Below, piece after piece: positions 20,436-29,450 of a stretch of DNA of 64,000 bases. The stretch's first letter is position 1. Every line of letters begins with the position of its first letter. The translations under genes were made by a program, and so were the position numbers. The stretch is from Bradyrhizobium viridifuturi (GTDB taxonomy: Bacteria; Pseudomonadota; Alphaproteobacteria; Rhizobiales; Xanthobacteraceae), in assembly GCF_001238275.1 (NCBI RefSeq), contig NZ_LGTB01000007.1:124001-188000 (forward strand), in the 5' to 3' direction. The notes under the pieces are model-generated. The model did no database searches. It was not told the origin of the DNA and saw only the letters and a program-made list of their open reading frames with translations.

Positions 20436-20598
20436 GGGCGGGATGTTTCTGCGGGCAAGGGGCTGATTTCAGGCCCTAATTTAATGATCGGCGCGCCCGG
20501 CGCAAGCCAAGCTTGGGCATGGGGACAATATCCATACAGCTTGATTTCAGGACAAAATCCGGAACAGCGGCCGCAATACCGCGCAAAACCGGGTCCTA

Positions 20599-20655
20599 GA
20601 TTCCTGTTTTGGCGCGTTTTCTTGACGCGAACCGGTGCTCACTTCGCTCGAAAAT
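20599..20655. repeat. Partial intergenic repeat next to mscS stop
   Basis: The stretch cgcgttttcttgacgcgaac followed by gtgctcacttcgctcgaaaa matches a repeat type common in Bradyrhizobium-like intergenic DNA. It abuts the stop codon of the MscS gene. Only one copy of this type is visible in the window, so the call rests on memory of the type. Confidence 0.5.
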
Positions 20656-20658
20656 GCC

Positions 20659-21981
20659 TTAGCTGGAAACCTCGACCACGCTCTCGACCGGCAGCGCGCC
20701 GCCGCGGATGCGGAGTTCCCGTACCGGGTAGGGCACCCGGATGCCCTCCTGCTTGAAGGCGTCCCACAGCGACAGCATGACGTCGCTCTTCACATTGTCC
20801 ATGCCGTCGGGGTCGGCGATCCAGAAGGTCAGCGAGAACTTCATCCCGGCCTCGGCGAACTCGGTCAGGATGCAGTTCGGGTTGCGGCCCTTGGTGGCGC
20901 GCGGATGGGCCGCGGCGGTTGCGATCGCGAGCTTGCAGACCTGCCGCGGATTGGCGTCGTAGTTGGTGGAGAAGGCGATCTTCACCAGCGTGTTCTTGTC
21001 GGTGTAGGTCCAGTTGGTGACCTTCTGCGTCACCAGGTCTTCGTTCGGGATGAGGAACTCGCGGCCGTCGCCGGCGGCGACCGAGATGTAGCGGGTCTTC
21101 ATCGCGCTGATCCGGCCCGAATTGTCGCCGATCGTGACGAGGTCGCCCGGCTTCACCGATTTGTCGACCAGCAGGATCAGGCCGCTGATGAAGTTGGCGA
21201 CGATCTTCTGCAAGCCGAGACCGATGCCGACGCCGGCCGCGCCGGTGAACACCGCGAGCGCGGAGAGGTTGATGCCGACCGCGCCGAGCGCGATCGCGAT
21301 CGCCAGCACCATCAGGCCGATGCGGATGATCTTGACCAGCAGCACCTGGATCGACGGCGTCAGGTCGGTGGCCTTGTTGATGCGGCTTTCGGCGAAATTG
21401 CTGGCGAGGTTGGTCAGCCACAGCGCCACGATCAAGAGCGCGCCGGCCTTGATCAGCAGCAGCGGGGTGAGGCGGAGGCCGCCGACCACGATCGCATACG
21501 AATCCAGCGTATCGGCCGCCCAATCGAGCTGGCCGATGATGCTGAGCGCCGCGACCACCCAGGCCGCGATCGATACGGTTTTTACGATGAAGGCGTTGTC
21601 GATCACCGAGGTGACGAGCCGGATCATCAGCCAGGCCAGCGCCAGCTTGGCGGAGACCGCGATCAGATAGCTGCGGCTCGGCCAGGTGGCGTGCCACATC
21701 ACGATGCGCGAGATCACCATCAGGACCGCGAACACCGCGGTGGAGGCGCTCGTCACCATCACGCGGGCGAAGTGCCGGAGCGGCAGCGGCCAGCGCGTCG
21801 CCAGCGTGGACAGGTTGACCCGCGCATGGATGGCGGTATCGGCGGCGTAGGCGAGGCCGGCGGCGGCGAGGATGATGCCGAACTGCAGATAGAACCAGGG
21901 CGAGGCGACCTCGGCGCCGACCGAGCGCAGCGCCGTTTGGATCGATTCCAGGACGTCCTTCCAGCTCATGTCCATCGGCAA
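20659..21981 (-). CDS. MscS-family mechanosensitive channel
   Basis: Mechanosensitive ion channel of the MscS family, 440 residues. Five or six membrane helices precede the pore helix at about residues 228-245 (AVFTGAAGVGIGLGLQKIVA). The beta domain follows (VTIGDNSGRISAMKTRYISV, then DGREFLIPNEDLVTQKVTNW) and then a C-terminal alpha/beta domain. It releases osmolytes on membrane stretch. The N-terminus MPMDMSWKDV offers two ATG starts. It is convergent with nothing close on the left and divergent from the K+/H+ antiporter gene on the right (215 bases apart), which also deals with ion and volume homeostasis. It is not closely similar to the channel at the left edge of the window. Confidence 0.9.
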   Translation of the reverse strand: MPMDMSWKDVLESIQTALRSVGAEVASPWFYLQFGIILAAAGLAYAADTAIHARVNLSTLATRWPLPLRHFARVMVTSASTAVFAVLMVISRIVMWHATWPSRSYLIAVSAKLALAWLMIRLVTSVIDNAFIVKTVSIAAWVVAALSIIGQLDWAADTLDSYAIVVGGLRLTPLLLIKAGALLIVALWLTNLASNFAESRINKATDLTPSIQVLLVKIIRIGLMVLAIAIALGAVGINLSALAVFTGAAGVGIGLGLQKIVANFISGLILLVDKSVKPGDLVTIGDNSGRISAMKTRYISVAAGDGREFLIPNEDLVTQKVTNWTYTDKNTLVKIAFSTNYDANPRQVCKLAIATAAAHPRATKGRNPNCILTEFAEAGMKFSLTFWIADPDGMDNVKSDVMLSLWDAFKQEGIRVPYPVRELRIRGGALPVESVVEVSS

Positions 21982-22196
21982 AGTCTCAACTTGAAGTGCG
22001 GGTCAGGCAAATGTGATTCGAATGGATGGAGAGAATCCCACAACGGCGCTCACCCGACCATCGATACACCACAGTGTCGGGGCGACCTAGGGTGAGCAAG
22101 AGCGGGCGGATTGCCGCTGAGGGCAGAAATCGGTTGGCGTCCCAGTGTGGCGACGATAAGGATGCAATTGCAAGTATTTGAGACTTCCGTAGGCGC

Positions 22197-23990
22197 ATGG
22201 CATCCCTCGACTCCGTCAGTATAGCGATCCTGCTCGGCGCGGTGCTGGTGATGGCCGGCATCCTGTCGAGCCTGCTGGCGTTGCGGTTCGGCGCCCCCTT
22301 GCTGCTGGTGTTCTTGCTGGTCGGCATGCTGGCGGGCGATTCCGGCCCCGGTCGCCTGCAGTTCGACGACGTTCGCACCACCTATCTGGTCGGCTCGGTG
22401 GCGCTGGCGCTGATCCTGTTCGACGGCGGATTGAAGACGCGTTTCGCCAGTATCCGCACCGTGCTGGCGCCCTCGATGATGCTGGCGACCGCCGGCGTGC
22501 TGCTGACCGCGCTGATCACGGCGCCGGTCGCCCGTTACGTGCTCGACCTCAACTGGACCGAATCGCTGTTGGTCGGCGCCGTCGTGGCCTCGACCGACGC
22601 CGCGGCGGTGTTCCTGCTGGTGCACACCCAGGGCCTGCGGCTGCGTCCCCGCGTCGGCGCCACGCTGGAGGCGGAGTCCGGCACCAACGATCCGTTCGCG
22701 ATCTTCCTCACCCTGATGCTGGTCGAGTTCATCTCGATCGGCCAGAGCTCGGCCTCGCACATCGCGATGGAGTTCATCCAGGAAGCCGTGCTCGGCGCCG
22801 TCATCGGGGTGATCGGCGGGCGGCTGGTGGTGATTGCGCTGAATTACGTCGCGCTGCCGCAGGGCCTGCATGCGCCGTTCGTCACGACGGCGGCGCTGGT
22901 GATCTTCGGCGGTTCGCAGATCGTGCATGCCTCGGGATTCCTCGCGGTCTATCTCGCCGGTATCATCATCGGCAACCGGCCGACCCGCGCGCATAATTCG
23001 GTGGTGACGTTCCTCGACGCCGCGACCTGGCTGGCCCAGATCGTGATGTTCGTGCTGCTGGGCCTTCTGGTCTCGCCGCATCGTCTGCTGTCCAGCGCCG
23101 GCGGCGCGGTGCTGGTGGCGTTCGCGCTGATGCTGGTGGCGCGGCCGCTCGCGGTCCTGATCTGCCTCGCGCCGTTCAAGTTCAACTGGCGGGAGAAGGT
23201 CTTCATCGCCTGGACCGGCCTGCGCGGCGCGGTTGCGATCTTCCTTGCCTCGATCCCGATGCTGGTCGGCCTGTCGAAGGCCTACCTCTATTTCGACGTC
23301 GCCTTCGTCGTTGTCATCATCTCGCTGCTGCTGCAGGGCTGGACGCTGGCGCCGGCGGCGCGGAAGCTGCACGTCGCGCTGCCGCGCGCCGAACGCGGCC
23401 CGCGCCGTGTCGAACTGGATCTGCCCGGCCAGCTCGAGCAGCAGCTGGTCGGTTATCCGGTGCGGCCGAAGAGCCTGTATTTCCGCCGCGGGCTGATTCC
23501 GTCGTGGTCGAAGCCGACGCTGGTGATCCGCGACGAGCGGATCCTGACCCCTGTCGAGGCCGATCCGGTTGCGCCCGGCGACTACATCTATCTGCTGGCG
23601 CCGCCGGAGCGTGCCGAGGCGCTCGATCGCTTCTTCGTCGACATGGCGCCGTCGAGTGCGCCCGATCCACATCTGCTCGGCGACTTCATGGTGTCCGGTG
23701 AGCATACGCTCGGCGAACTCGCCGAGATCTACGGCGTCAAGGTTGACGAGAACACCGCCAAGCTGACGCTTGCGGATTATTTCGACATCAATCTCGACCG
23801 CGCGCCGAAGGAAGGCGCCGAGCTTGCGCTCGACGAGATCGTGCTGGTGGCGCGCAGCATCAGCGGCGGTCGGGTCAATGTCGTCGGCCTGCGCCTGCCG
23901 GAGGAAGAGGAGGAGGTCGCGCCGCAGACGCGGATGCAGACCGTCCGGCGCAAGCTCGCCGACATCTGGGCGTCGGTGGCGGGGGTCTGA
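22197..23990 (+). CDS. K+/H+ antiporter (NhaP2/CvrA type)
   Basis: Monovalent cation:proton antiporter of the CPA1 family, NhaP2/CvrA (K+/H+) type, 597 residues. Twelve or so membrane helices run from MASLDSVSIAILLGAVLVMA to about residue 390. They include the ion-site region VVASTDAAAVFLLVHTQG with its adjacent aspartate, and LRGAVAIFLASIPMLVG. A cytoplasmic regulatory part follows, with a TrkA-C-like segment (LGELAEIYGVKVDENTAKLT near residue 504) and a C-terminal domain ending at residue 597. It exports K+ or Na+ in exchange for protons. The start ATG at 22197 fits a normal first helix. It ends 7 bases before the convergent proline-rich protein gene. Confidence 0.9.
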   Translation: MASLDSVSIAILLGAVLVMAGILSSLLALRFGAPLLLVFLLVGMLAGDSGPGRLQFDDVRTTYLVGSVALALILFDGGLKTRFASIRTVLAPSMMLATAGVLLTALITAPVARYVLDLNWTESLLVGAVVASTDAAAVFLLVHTQGLRLRPRVGATLEAESGTNDPFAIFLTLMLVEFISIGQSSASHIAMEFIQEAVLGAVIGVIGGRLVVIALNYVALPQGLHAPFVTTAALVIFGGSQIVHASGFLAVYLAGIIIGNRPTRAHNSVVTFLDAATWLAQIVMFVLLGLLVSPHRLLSSAGGAVLVAFALMLVARPLAVLICLAPFKFNWREKVFIAWTGLRGAVAIFLASIPMLVGLSKAYLYFDVAFVVVIISLLLQGWTLAPAARKLHVALPRAERGPRRVELDLPGQLEQQLVGYPVRPKSLYFRRGLIPSWSKPTLVIRDERILTPVEADPVAPGDYIYLLAPPERAEALDRFFVDMAPSSAPDPHLLGDFMVSGEHTLGELAEIYGVKVDENTAKLTLADYFDINLDRAPKEGAELALDEIVLVARSISGGRVNVVGLRLPEEEEEVAPQTRMQTVRRKLADIWASVAGV

Positions 23991-23997
23991 GCCGCCG

Positions 23998-25215
23998 TCA
24001 CTGCTTGCGCAGGAAGTTCGAATCCGGGGCGAACTTCTTGATCATGTCGGACAGGCCATCGTCGGCCGGTGGACCCTTCGACGCCGCGTCCGGCTTGGAC
24101 TCATCCTTCAACTTCTGGCCTGAGATCTCGGCCAGCGCCGCGAGCAGCGTCTCGTCGAGATTGTCGGCCGCCGTTTTCGCGGGCGTTGTCTTGGCCGGCG
24201 GCGTGTCGGCGAGCGGCGGCGGAGCGGATTTCGGCGCAGTGGGTGCGATGACCCGGATCTCCGGCTCGCCCTTCACCGCAGGTTGCGTTGGCTCCGGAAT
24301 CGGGGCTGGCTTCGATCCGTCCGCCCGCCTGGCGGCGGCCTCACTGACGGCGGCGATCAACGATGCTTCGAGGTCGGCCGGCGTCTCCGCCGGTATGGCG
24401 GGTGGTGCAGCCGACATTGGTGGCGGCTCGGCGGGCTTCGCATCCCGGGGCGCGCGACCGAACAGCGGTTCCCGCTGGCTCGCTGTCGACGGCCGGCTGT
24501 CGGTCGCCTTGCCGGGATCCTTGGAGGGCTTGAAGAGACCGGCGCGTTCGGCGGCGATCCTGGCGGTCGCCTCCTCGACCGTGGCGAGCAGAGATGTTTC
24601 AAGTGCATCGGCGGACTTGGCCGGAGGTGCCGGCGGTGGCGTAGGCGGCCTTGCAGCGGGGGCAGATACCCGCGGCTCCGGCCGGGGCGGCAGCGGCGGC
24701 GGCGATCCCTCGGCTTGCGCGGGCGGCGGGGCCGGCTGGCCATCCCGGGCGCGCGCAATGATGCCGTCGACGATCGCGCCGAGGCGGCTCTTGTCGGGGG
24801 CGGCGAGATAGCTTGCCGCGAGCTCATCGACATATTGCGGGCCATAGTCGGTCAGCACCTTCGCAAGCTGCGCGAGATCGGGATCGCTCTCGATCAGCCG
24901 GCGCCAGGTCTGCCGGTCGTAGGGGGCATCCCCCTTCTTGTCGGACCAGGCCACCCGGCGCGGCTGACGCTGCGGCCCGTTGTCCTGGCCGGTGACCGGG
25001 TCGAGGGTCGGCGGCTGCAGCCCGGAGCTGAGGCGCGGAGGGGTAAATCCCGCGGCGCCGGCCGGCACGGCGTCACCCGCCGGGTGGCGTCGGCGTTCGG
25101 CGACCTGCAGCGAGATCAGGCCGATGCCCATCAGCAGGAAGCCGAGCGCGGCCCACGAAATCGTGGCGCATAGCAGTCCGCCGATCAGCAGCAATACCCA
25201 GCCAGTCAGTCGCAC
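23998..25215 (-). CDS. Proline-rich membrane-anchored protein with internal repeats
   Basis: Hypothetical protein of 405 residues. The first 35 residues form two close membrane helices (MRLTGWVLLLIGGLLCATIS, WAALGFLLMGIGLISLQVA). The rest is soluble, rich in proline, alanine and lysine, and mostly disordered in appearance. A short helical segment near residues 100-165 (ESDPDLAQLAKVLTDYGPQY, then DELAASYLAAPDKSRL) may be folded. Three degenerate copies of one motif can be seen: LETSLLATVEEATARIAAER, LEASLIAAVSEAAARRADG and LDETLLAALAEISGQKLKD, separated by proline-rich linkers. I recognise no named domain. It is convergent with the antiporter gene and upstream (in its own direction) of nothing related. 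Confidence 0.72.
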   Translation of the reverse strand: MRLTGWVLLLIGGLLCATISWAALGFLLMGIGLISLQVAERRRHPAGDAVPAGAAGFTPPRLSSGLQPPTLDPVTGQDNGPQRQPRRVAWSDKKGDAPYDRQTWRRLIESDPDLAQLAKVLTDYGPQYVDELAASYLAAPDKSRLGAIVDGIIARARDGQPAPPPAQAEGSPPPLPPRPEPRVSAPAARPPTPPPAPPAKSADALETSLLATVEEATARIAAERAGLFKPSKDPGKATDSRPSTASQREPLFGRAPRDAKPAEPPPMSAAPPAIPAETPADLEASLIAAVSEAAARRADGSKPAPIPEPTQPAVKGEPEIRVIAPTAPKSAPPPLADTPPAKTTPAKTAADNLDETLLAALAEISGQKLKDESKPDAASKGPPADDGLSDMIKKFAPDSNFLRKQ

Positions 25216-25309
25216 GATGCACCTTTCCCCATGCCCGATCGGGATGTCCCGACGCGGGCCTAGCAGACAAGATGGGCTATCTTATGCCGACTTTCGGAAA
25301 AACGGCCAG

Positions 25310-25981
25310 CTACCCGCCCGCCGTCAACACCTTAACACCGCCGAATGCGGTGACCTGGCCGCCGCGCAGCATCACGATCTGGGTGGCGAGCTGGCGCAGC
25401 TCGGCCGCGTCGTGGCTGACATAGACCATCGGGACGCCGGCCTCGTCGCGCAGCCGGACCAGATAGGGCAGGATCTCGAGCTTGCGGCTTTCGTCGAGCG
25501 CGCCCAGCGGCTCGTCGAGCAGCAGCAGCCGCGGCTTGGACAGCAGCGCCCGGCCGAGCGCGACGCGCTGCCGCTCGCCGCCCGAGAGCTTGCCGGGGCG
25601 GCGGTCGAGCAGGGCGCCGATGTCGAGCAAATCGATGACGCGCTTGTGCTGCGCGGGGTCTTCAGCGAGGCCGTTCATGCGGCGGCCGTAGTCGAGGTTC
25701 TGCCTGATATCGAGATGCGGAAACAGCCGCGCGTCCTGAAAGACGTAGCCGATGCGACGGCGCCAGGTCGGCACATGGATGCCGGCCGCGGTATCGTCGA
25801 CGGTCTCGCCGTCGATCACGATGGACCCGCGATCCGGACGCAGCAGCCCCGCGATGGTGTTGATCAACGACGTCTTGCCGGAGCCGGACGCGCCGAACAG
25901 GCCGGTGACGCGGCCCTCGCTGGTGAACGAGGCCGCGAGCGAGAACTCTCCAAGCTGCTTCTGGATGTCGACGCGCAGCAT
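25310..25981 (-). CDS. modC: Molybdate ABC transporter ATP-binding protein
   Basis: ATP-binding subunit of the molybdate importer, 223 residues. Walker A is GASGSGKTS (residues 30-38), the ABC signature is LSGGERQRVALGRALLSKP, Walker B is LLLLDEPLGALD and the switch histidine is in VYVSHDAAEL. It lacks the C-terminal MOP/TOBE molybdate-binding domain of E. coli ModC (352 residues), so it is a short form. The ATG at 25981 lies 2 bases after the modB stop. The frame is open far to the right, but that part overlaps modB and is not coding. Order modA-modB-modC on one strand with tiny gaps makes a single operon. Confidence 0.92.
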   Translation of the reverse strand: MLRVDIQKQLGEFSLAASFTSEGRVTGLFGASGSGKTSLINTIAGLLRPDRGSIVIDGETVDDTAAGIHVPTWRRRIGYVFQDARLFPHLDIRQNLDYGRRMNGLAEDPAQHKRVIDLLDIGALLDRRPGKLSGGERQRVALGRALLSKPRLLLLDEPLGALDESRKLEILPYLVRLRDEAGVPMVYVSHDAAELRQLATQIVMLRGGQVTAFGGVKVLTAGG

Positions 25982-25983
25982 CG

Positions 25984-26679
25984 CTATTGCCCATGCAGGC
26001 GCGCGGTGGCGCGGCGCGCAAACACTTCGGCCGCGATCAATGCGCCGACCGCGAGCACGACTGAGATGATCACGAGCCGCGCGGCGGCGGTGTCGCCGTC
26101 GGGTGTCTGGATCAGCGAATAGATCGCCGACGAAATGGTCTGGGTCTCGCCGGGGATGTTGGAGACGAAGGTGATGGTCGCGCCGAACTCGCCGATCGCC
26201 TTGGCGAAGCCGAGCACCATTCCCGCCAGCACGCCGGGCAGCGCCAGCGGCAGCGTCACCGTCGCGAACACCCGCCAGGGCGCGGCGCCGAGCGTCTCCG
26301 CGGCCTGTTCGAGGCGGCGGTCGACGGCTTCGATCGAGAGGCGGATCGGCCGCACCAGCAGCGGAAACGACATCACGCCGCACGCGAGCGCAGCGCCGGT
26401 CCAGCGGAACGCGAACACGATGCCGAGATGATCGGCGAGCCAGCCGCCGACCAGGCCGCGCTTGCCGAAGGTCAGGAGCAGCAGATAGCCGGTGACGACC
26501 GGCGGCAGCACCAGCGGCAAATGCACGACGGCGTCGAGCAGCGACTTGCCCCAGAAATCGCGCCGCGCCAGCAGCCAGGCGAGCGCGATCCCGAACGGCG
26601 TCGCCACCAGCGTTGCGATGACGGCGACCCGCAGCGACAGCAGGATCGCCGTCCATTCTGTCGGCGAGATCTCGAACAT
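25984..26679 (-). CDS. modB: Molybdate ABC transporter permease
   Basis: Inner-membrane permease of the molybdate importer, 231 residues with about five or six helices. The EAA loop that contacts ModC is visible as EQAAETLGAAPWRVFATVTLPLAL (about residues 142-165). It starts at 26679, where its ATG overlaps the modA stop (TGATG), and ends 2 bases before modC. The complete ModABC set supplies molybdenum for the molybdenum cofactor and, in a diazotroph, nitrogenase. No modE regulator gene is next to it. Confidence 0.93.
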   Translation of the reverse strand: MFEISPTEWTAILLSLRVAVIATLVATPFGIALAWLLARRDFWGKSLLDAVVHLPLVLPPVVTGYLLLLTFGKRGLVGGWLADHLGIVFAFRWTGAALACGVMSFPLLVRPIRLSIEAVDRRLEQAAETLGAAPWRVFATVTLPLALPGVLAGMVLGFAKAIGEFGATITFVSNIPGETQTISSAIYSLIQTPDGDTAAARLVIISVVLAVGALIAAEVFARRATARLHGQ

Positions 26680-27464
26680 CAGGTGGTCGGGCTGATCAGG
26701 AACTTGAAGCCGTATTTCTCGAGGATCGCCTTCGCCGTCGACGAGCGCAGGAAGGCGAGATAGTCTGATGTCTCGGGCTTTGCGGTTGTCGTCGCTGCGA
26801 CCGGATAGATGATCGCGGGATGGGTGTCGGCCGGGAAGGTGCCGACGATCTTGACGCCCGGCTCGACCTTTGCGTCGGTCGAATAGACGATGCCGAGCAC
26901 GGCTTCGCCGCGCGCCACCAGCGTCAGCGCCGCGCGCACGCTCTCGGCCATCGCGAATTTCGACTCCGCGGCCTGCCAGGCGCCGAGCTTCTCCAGCGTG
27001 GCCTTGGCGTATTTGCCGACCGGCACCGCCTTGACGTCGCCGGTTGCGATCCTGCCGTCACCGGCGAGCTTGGCGAGATCGAAGCCGGGTCCGATGTTGA
27101 CGTTATCGATTTTGGAATCCTTCGGCGCGATCAGCACGATCGAGTTGCCGAGCAGGTTGACCCGCGTCGGCTCGTTGATGTCCTTGTGCTTGATCGCATA
27201 GTCCATCCAGTCGGTGTCGGCGGAGACGAACACGTCGGCCGGCGCGCCCTGCTCGATCTGCTTCGCCAGTGCGGAGCTCGCCGCATAGCTGGCGCTGATC
27301 TTGACGCCGGTCTTGGCGGTATAGGCGGCATCGATCTCATCGAGCGCGTTCTTCATCGAGGCCGCGGCGAACACGGTGAGCGTCTTGTCCTCGGCTCGCG
27401 CGGGCGAATGGATCGCGCCGAGCAGCATGACGAAGGCGGTGAAAAGTCCGGCAACTCGTGACAT
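26679..27464 (-). CDS. modA: Molybdate-binding periplasmic protein
   Basis: Periplasmic molybdate-binding protein, 261 residues from the ATG at 27464. That start gives a classic signal peptide (MSRVAGLFTAFVMLLGAIHS ending ARAED); an in-frame start ten codons earlier is less convincing. The mature protein begins KTLTVFAAASMKNALDEI, typical of ModA, and contains SYAASSALAKQIEQGAPADV and ADTDWMDYA, which line the oxyanion site. Near the C-terminus, AVLGIVYSTDA and YPVAATTTAKPE fit the family. Its stop overlaps the modB start. Tungstate binding is also possible for this family. Confidence 0.93.
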   Translation of the reverse strand: MSRVAGLFTAFVMLLGAIHSPARAEDKTLTVFAAASMKNALDEIDAAYTAKTGVKISASYAASSALAKQIEQGAPADVFVSADTDWMDYAIKHKDINEPTRVNLLGNSIVLIAPKDSKIDNVNIGPGFDLAKLAGDGRIATGDVKAVPVGKYAKATLEKLGAWQAAESKFAMAESVRAALTLVARGEAVLGIVYSTDAKVEPGVKIVGTFPADTHPAIIYPVAATTTAKPETSDYLAFLRSSTAKAILEKYGFKFLISPTT

Positions 27465-27657
27465 GGAAAGCGCTCCGTGCAAGTTCGCGCGCAAGCGGAC
27501 GCGCGCAAATCAGGCGTTAAATGAGGTCTGGCCCGCGACGGACGGAAGCGCTGTTCCGCTGGTCCCCAACAGGACTTACGGTCCTCGGGGATATCGCACT
27601 GCGAACATAGCAGGCTGAGGCTTACGGTAAAGGCGATCGTTTGTCTAACCGATCGTC

Positions 27658-28167
27658 CTATTCATCCGAGGGCTGGATCACAATCGACAGCGAGTTCTCT
27701 TTTGAGCCGCTGACCTGCAGCACGAAAGGGCTGGCCGCGAGGTCGTATTTCATGGTCTTGCGGATACCGTCACAATCGGTCGCGCCGCTGAACGCTTTCG
27801 GCTTCAGGAAATGCCCGTCCTGCACCAGGTCGACCCAGGCGCCGGCCGACAGGCTGACGGTATAGAGCCCGGCCTTCGGCGCGGCCTTGAAGCTGGTGAA
27901 GCCGGCGAAGCTGCCGTCCTTCGGTGCGCGCTCCGGCGGCGACGGCAATTTGGCATCGCTTGGGGCCACCAGCGCCAGCGTCATGGCGGTTGGCGGCAGC
28001 GCGGCCTGCTCGCTGCCCGAGGTGAGCTTGACGCGATCGGGCGCGGTGAGTGCGGCGCGCGCGCGGTCGATCGACCATTTGAACTTGTCGCAACCGCTCG
28101 GCTCCTCTGCTGCGAAGGCGGGAATGGATACGAGCAGGAGCGATGCGGCGAGGAGCGATCTGCGCAT
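27658..28167 (-). CDS. Secreted hypothetical protein
   Basis: Hypothetical protein of 169 residues with a clear signal peptide (MRRSLLAASLLLVSIPAFAA), so periplasmic or secreted. The mature part starts EEPSGCDKFKW and has two cysteines in all, the second in SGATDCDGIRKTMKYDL, which could form a disulfide. The sequence suggests a beta-rich fold (AGLYTVSLSAGAWVDLVQDG). It lies between modA and the murein endopeptidase gene on the same strand, with gaps of about 130-190 bases, so it is probably a separate transcript. I do not recognise the family. Confidence 0.75.
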   Translation of the reverse strand: MRRSLLAASLLLVSIPAFAAEEPSGCDKFKWSIDRARAALTAPDRVKLTSGSEQAALPPTAMTLALVAPSDAKLPSPPERAPKDGSFAGFTSFKAAPKAGLYTVSLSAGAWVDLVQDGHFLKPKAFSGATDCDGIRKTMKYDLAASPFVLQVSGSKENSLSIVIQPSDE

Positions 28168-28301
28168 GTCTGATCCAATGCAATTGTGACGGATGAAAAC
28201 AGATCGGCGGCCCCGATCCATCGCGCGATCGCGCTTACGGCGCGACGAGGCGAGATCATAACTTACTTCGAGCCGACCGGCATAGCCGCCTGACGAAGAT
28301 G

Positions 28302-29258
28302 TTATTGCTCTGAATGTTTGGCGTCGGGTGCGTTCAGCACCGTCCTGCACCCCGCCGGCATTTGCGCCAGCGTCATCGGCGGGTGTGGCTTCGGCGGTTT
28401 CGGCGGCGGCTTCGGATGCAGCACCGAGTCCTTGAACCAGAAGGCGAGATCGGACGGCTTGCAGCCTTCGCCTTCGGTCTGCGGCTTCTGCGCTTCGCAT
28501 TGCGGGCTGCCGGGCGGACATCGCATGCGGATGTGGAAGTGGTAGTCGTGCCCCCACCACGGCCGGATCTTCGACAGCCAGCTGCGGTCGCCCTTGGCCT
28601 CGCGGCACAACGCCTTCTTGATCGCCGGATTGACGAAGATGCGCTGCACCGCCGGCTCGCGCGCCGCGTCGCGGATGACGAGAACATGACCTGGGGTGAA
28701 GACGCGCGGATCGATATCGAGCCGGTCGTCGCGCACCATCATCACCGCCGACATCTCCTCGCGATCCTCGCGCGACAATCTGCGATCCGGCATCGGCGTC
28801 AGCCAGATGTCGGCGTCGAGACCGATCTGGTGGCTGGCGTGACCGGAGATCGCGGGACCGCCGCGCGGCTGGCCGATGTCGCCGACCAGGATGCCGGGCC
28901 AGCCGGCGTCCCTGTGCGCGTCGGCCGCCAGCCGCTTCAATAGCGCGATCATGGCGGGGTGACCCCAATAGCGGTTGCGCGACAGCCGCATCACCTGCCA
29001 GGTGGCGCCGTTGAGCGGCATCTGCGCGGCGCCGGCGAGGCAGCCCTTGGTGTAGCCGCCGATCGATTGGGTCGGCATCGCTGCCGGCAGCACCTTGCGG
29101 GCGAACAGCTGCTTCGCCCCGATCGTCGGATCGTTAGGGTTGGCGAGCGGCGGCAATGGCTGCGGATTGAGCGAGCCCTTGTCCTGCGCCCGCGCGGAGA
29201 TGGTGCAAGCAACGAGGGCGGAGATCAGGAGCGGGATCAGACGCAGGCGGGATGTCAT
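28302..29258 (-). CDS. mepA: Penicillin-insensitive murein endopeptidase
   Basis: Penicillin-insensitive murein endopeptidase of the MepA / LAS metallopeptidase family, about 318 residues, which cuts D-Ala-meso-DAP cross-links in peptidoglycan. A signal peptide is present when the ATG at 29258 is used (MTSRLRLIPLLISALVACTI). Zinc ligands are visible in SGHASHQIGLDADIWLTP (His and Asp) and WWGHDYHFHIRMRCPPG (the HxH pair), with six or more cysteines for disulfides. The C-terminus is proline-rich (KPPPKPPKPHPP), longer than in E. coli. It is divergent from an L,D-transpeptidase gene 190 bases away, another enzyme acting on the cell wall. Confidence 0.9.
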   Translation of the reverse strand: MTSRLRLIPLLISALVACTISARAQDKGSLNPQPLPPLANPNDPTIGAKQLFARKVLPAAMPTQSIGGYTKGCLAGAAQMPLNGATWQVMRLSRNRYWGHPAMIALLKRLAADAHRDAGWPGILVGDIGQPRGGPAISGHASHQIGLDADIWLTPMPDRRLSREDREEMSAVMMVRDDRLDIDPRVFTPGHVLVIRDAAREPAVQRIFVNPAIKKALCREAKGDRSWLSKIRPWWGHDYHFHIRMRCPPGSPQCEAQKPQTEGEGCKPSDLAFWFKDSVLHPKPPPKPPKPHPPMTLAQMPAGCRTVLNAPDAKHSEQ

Positions 29259-29450
29259 TCGGATCACTCTGTCCACGCAAGGCTAGCATGGATTCGTGCT
29301 GGACGAACCGCGCTCTCATCCCATTTGCTTGATCGCCCACAAGGCGGATTAAGATTACCCGCGACTTCCGGTTCCGGATGTGAGCCGCGCCACTTTACAA
29401 CTGCGCCGCGGGCGACATCATGCGCGCAATAATTTCAGGCAGGCGTTTTT

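Noticed and set aside
22050-23705. Open frame of 551 codons opposite the K+/H+ antiporter
   Set aside because: Gln/Arg/His-rich low-complexity product typical of the antisense of hydrophobic membrane proteins.
27495-27657. Possible ModE box or molybdenum-cofactor riboswitch upstream of modA
   Set aside because: I looked on both strands for a paired TATA-type dyad or the conserved riboswitch core and saw neither clearly.
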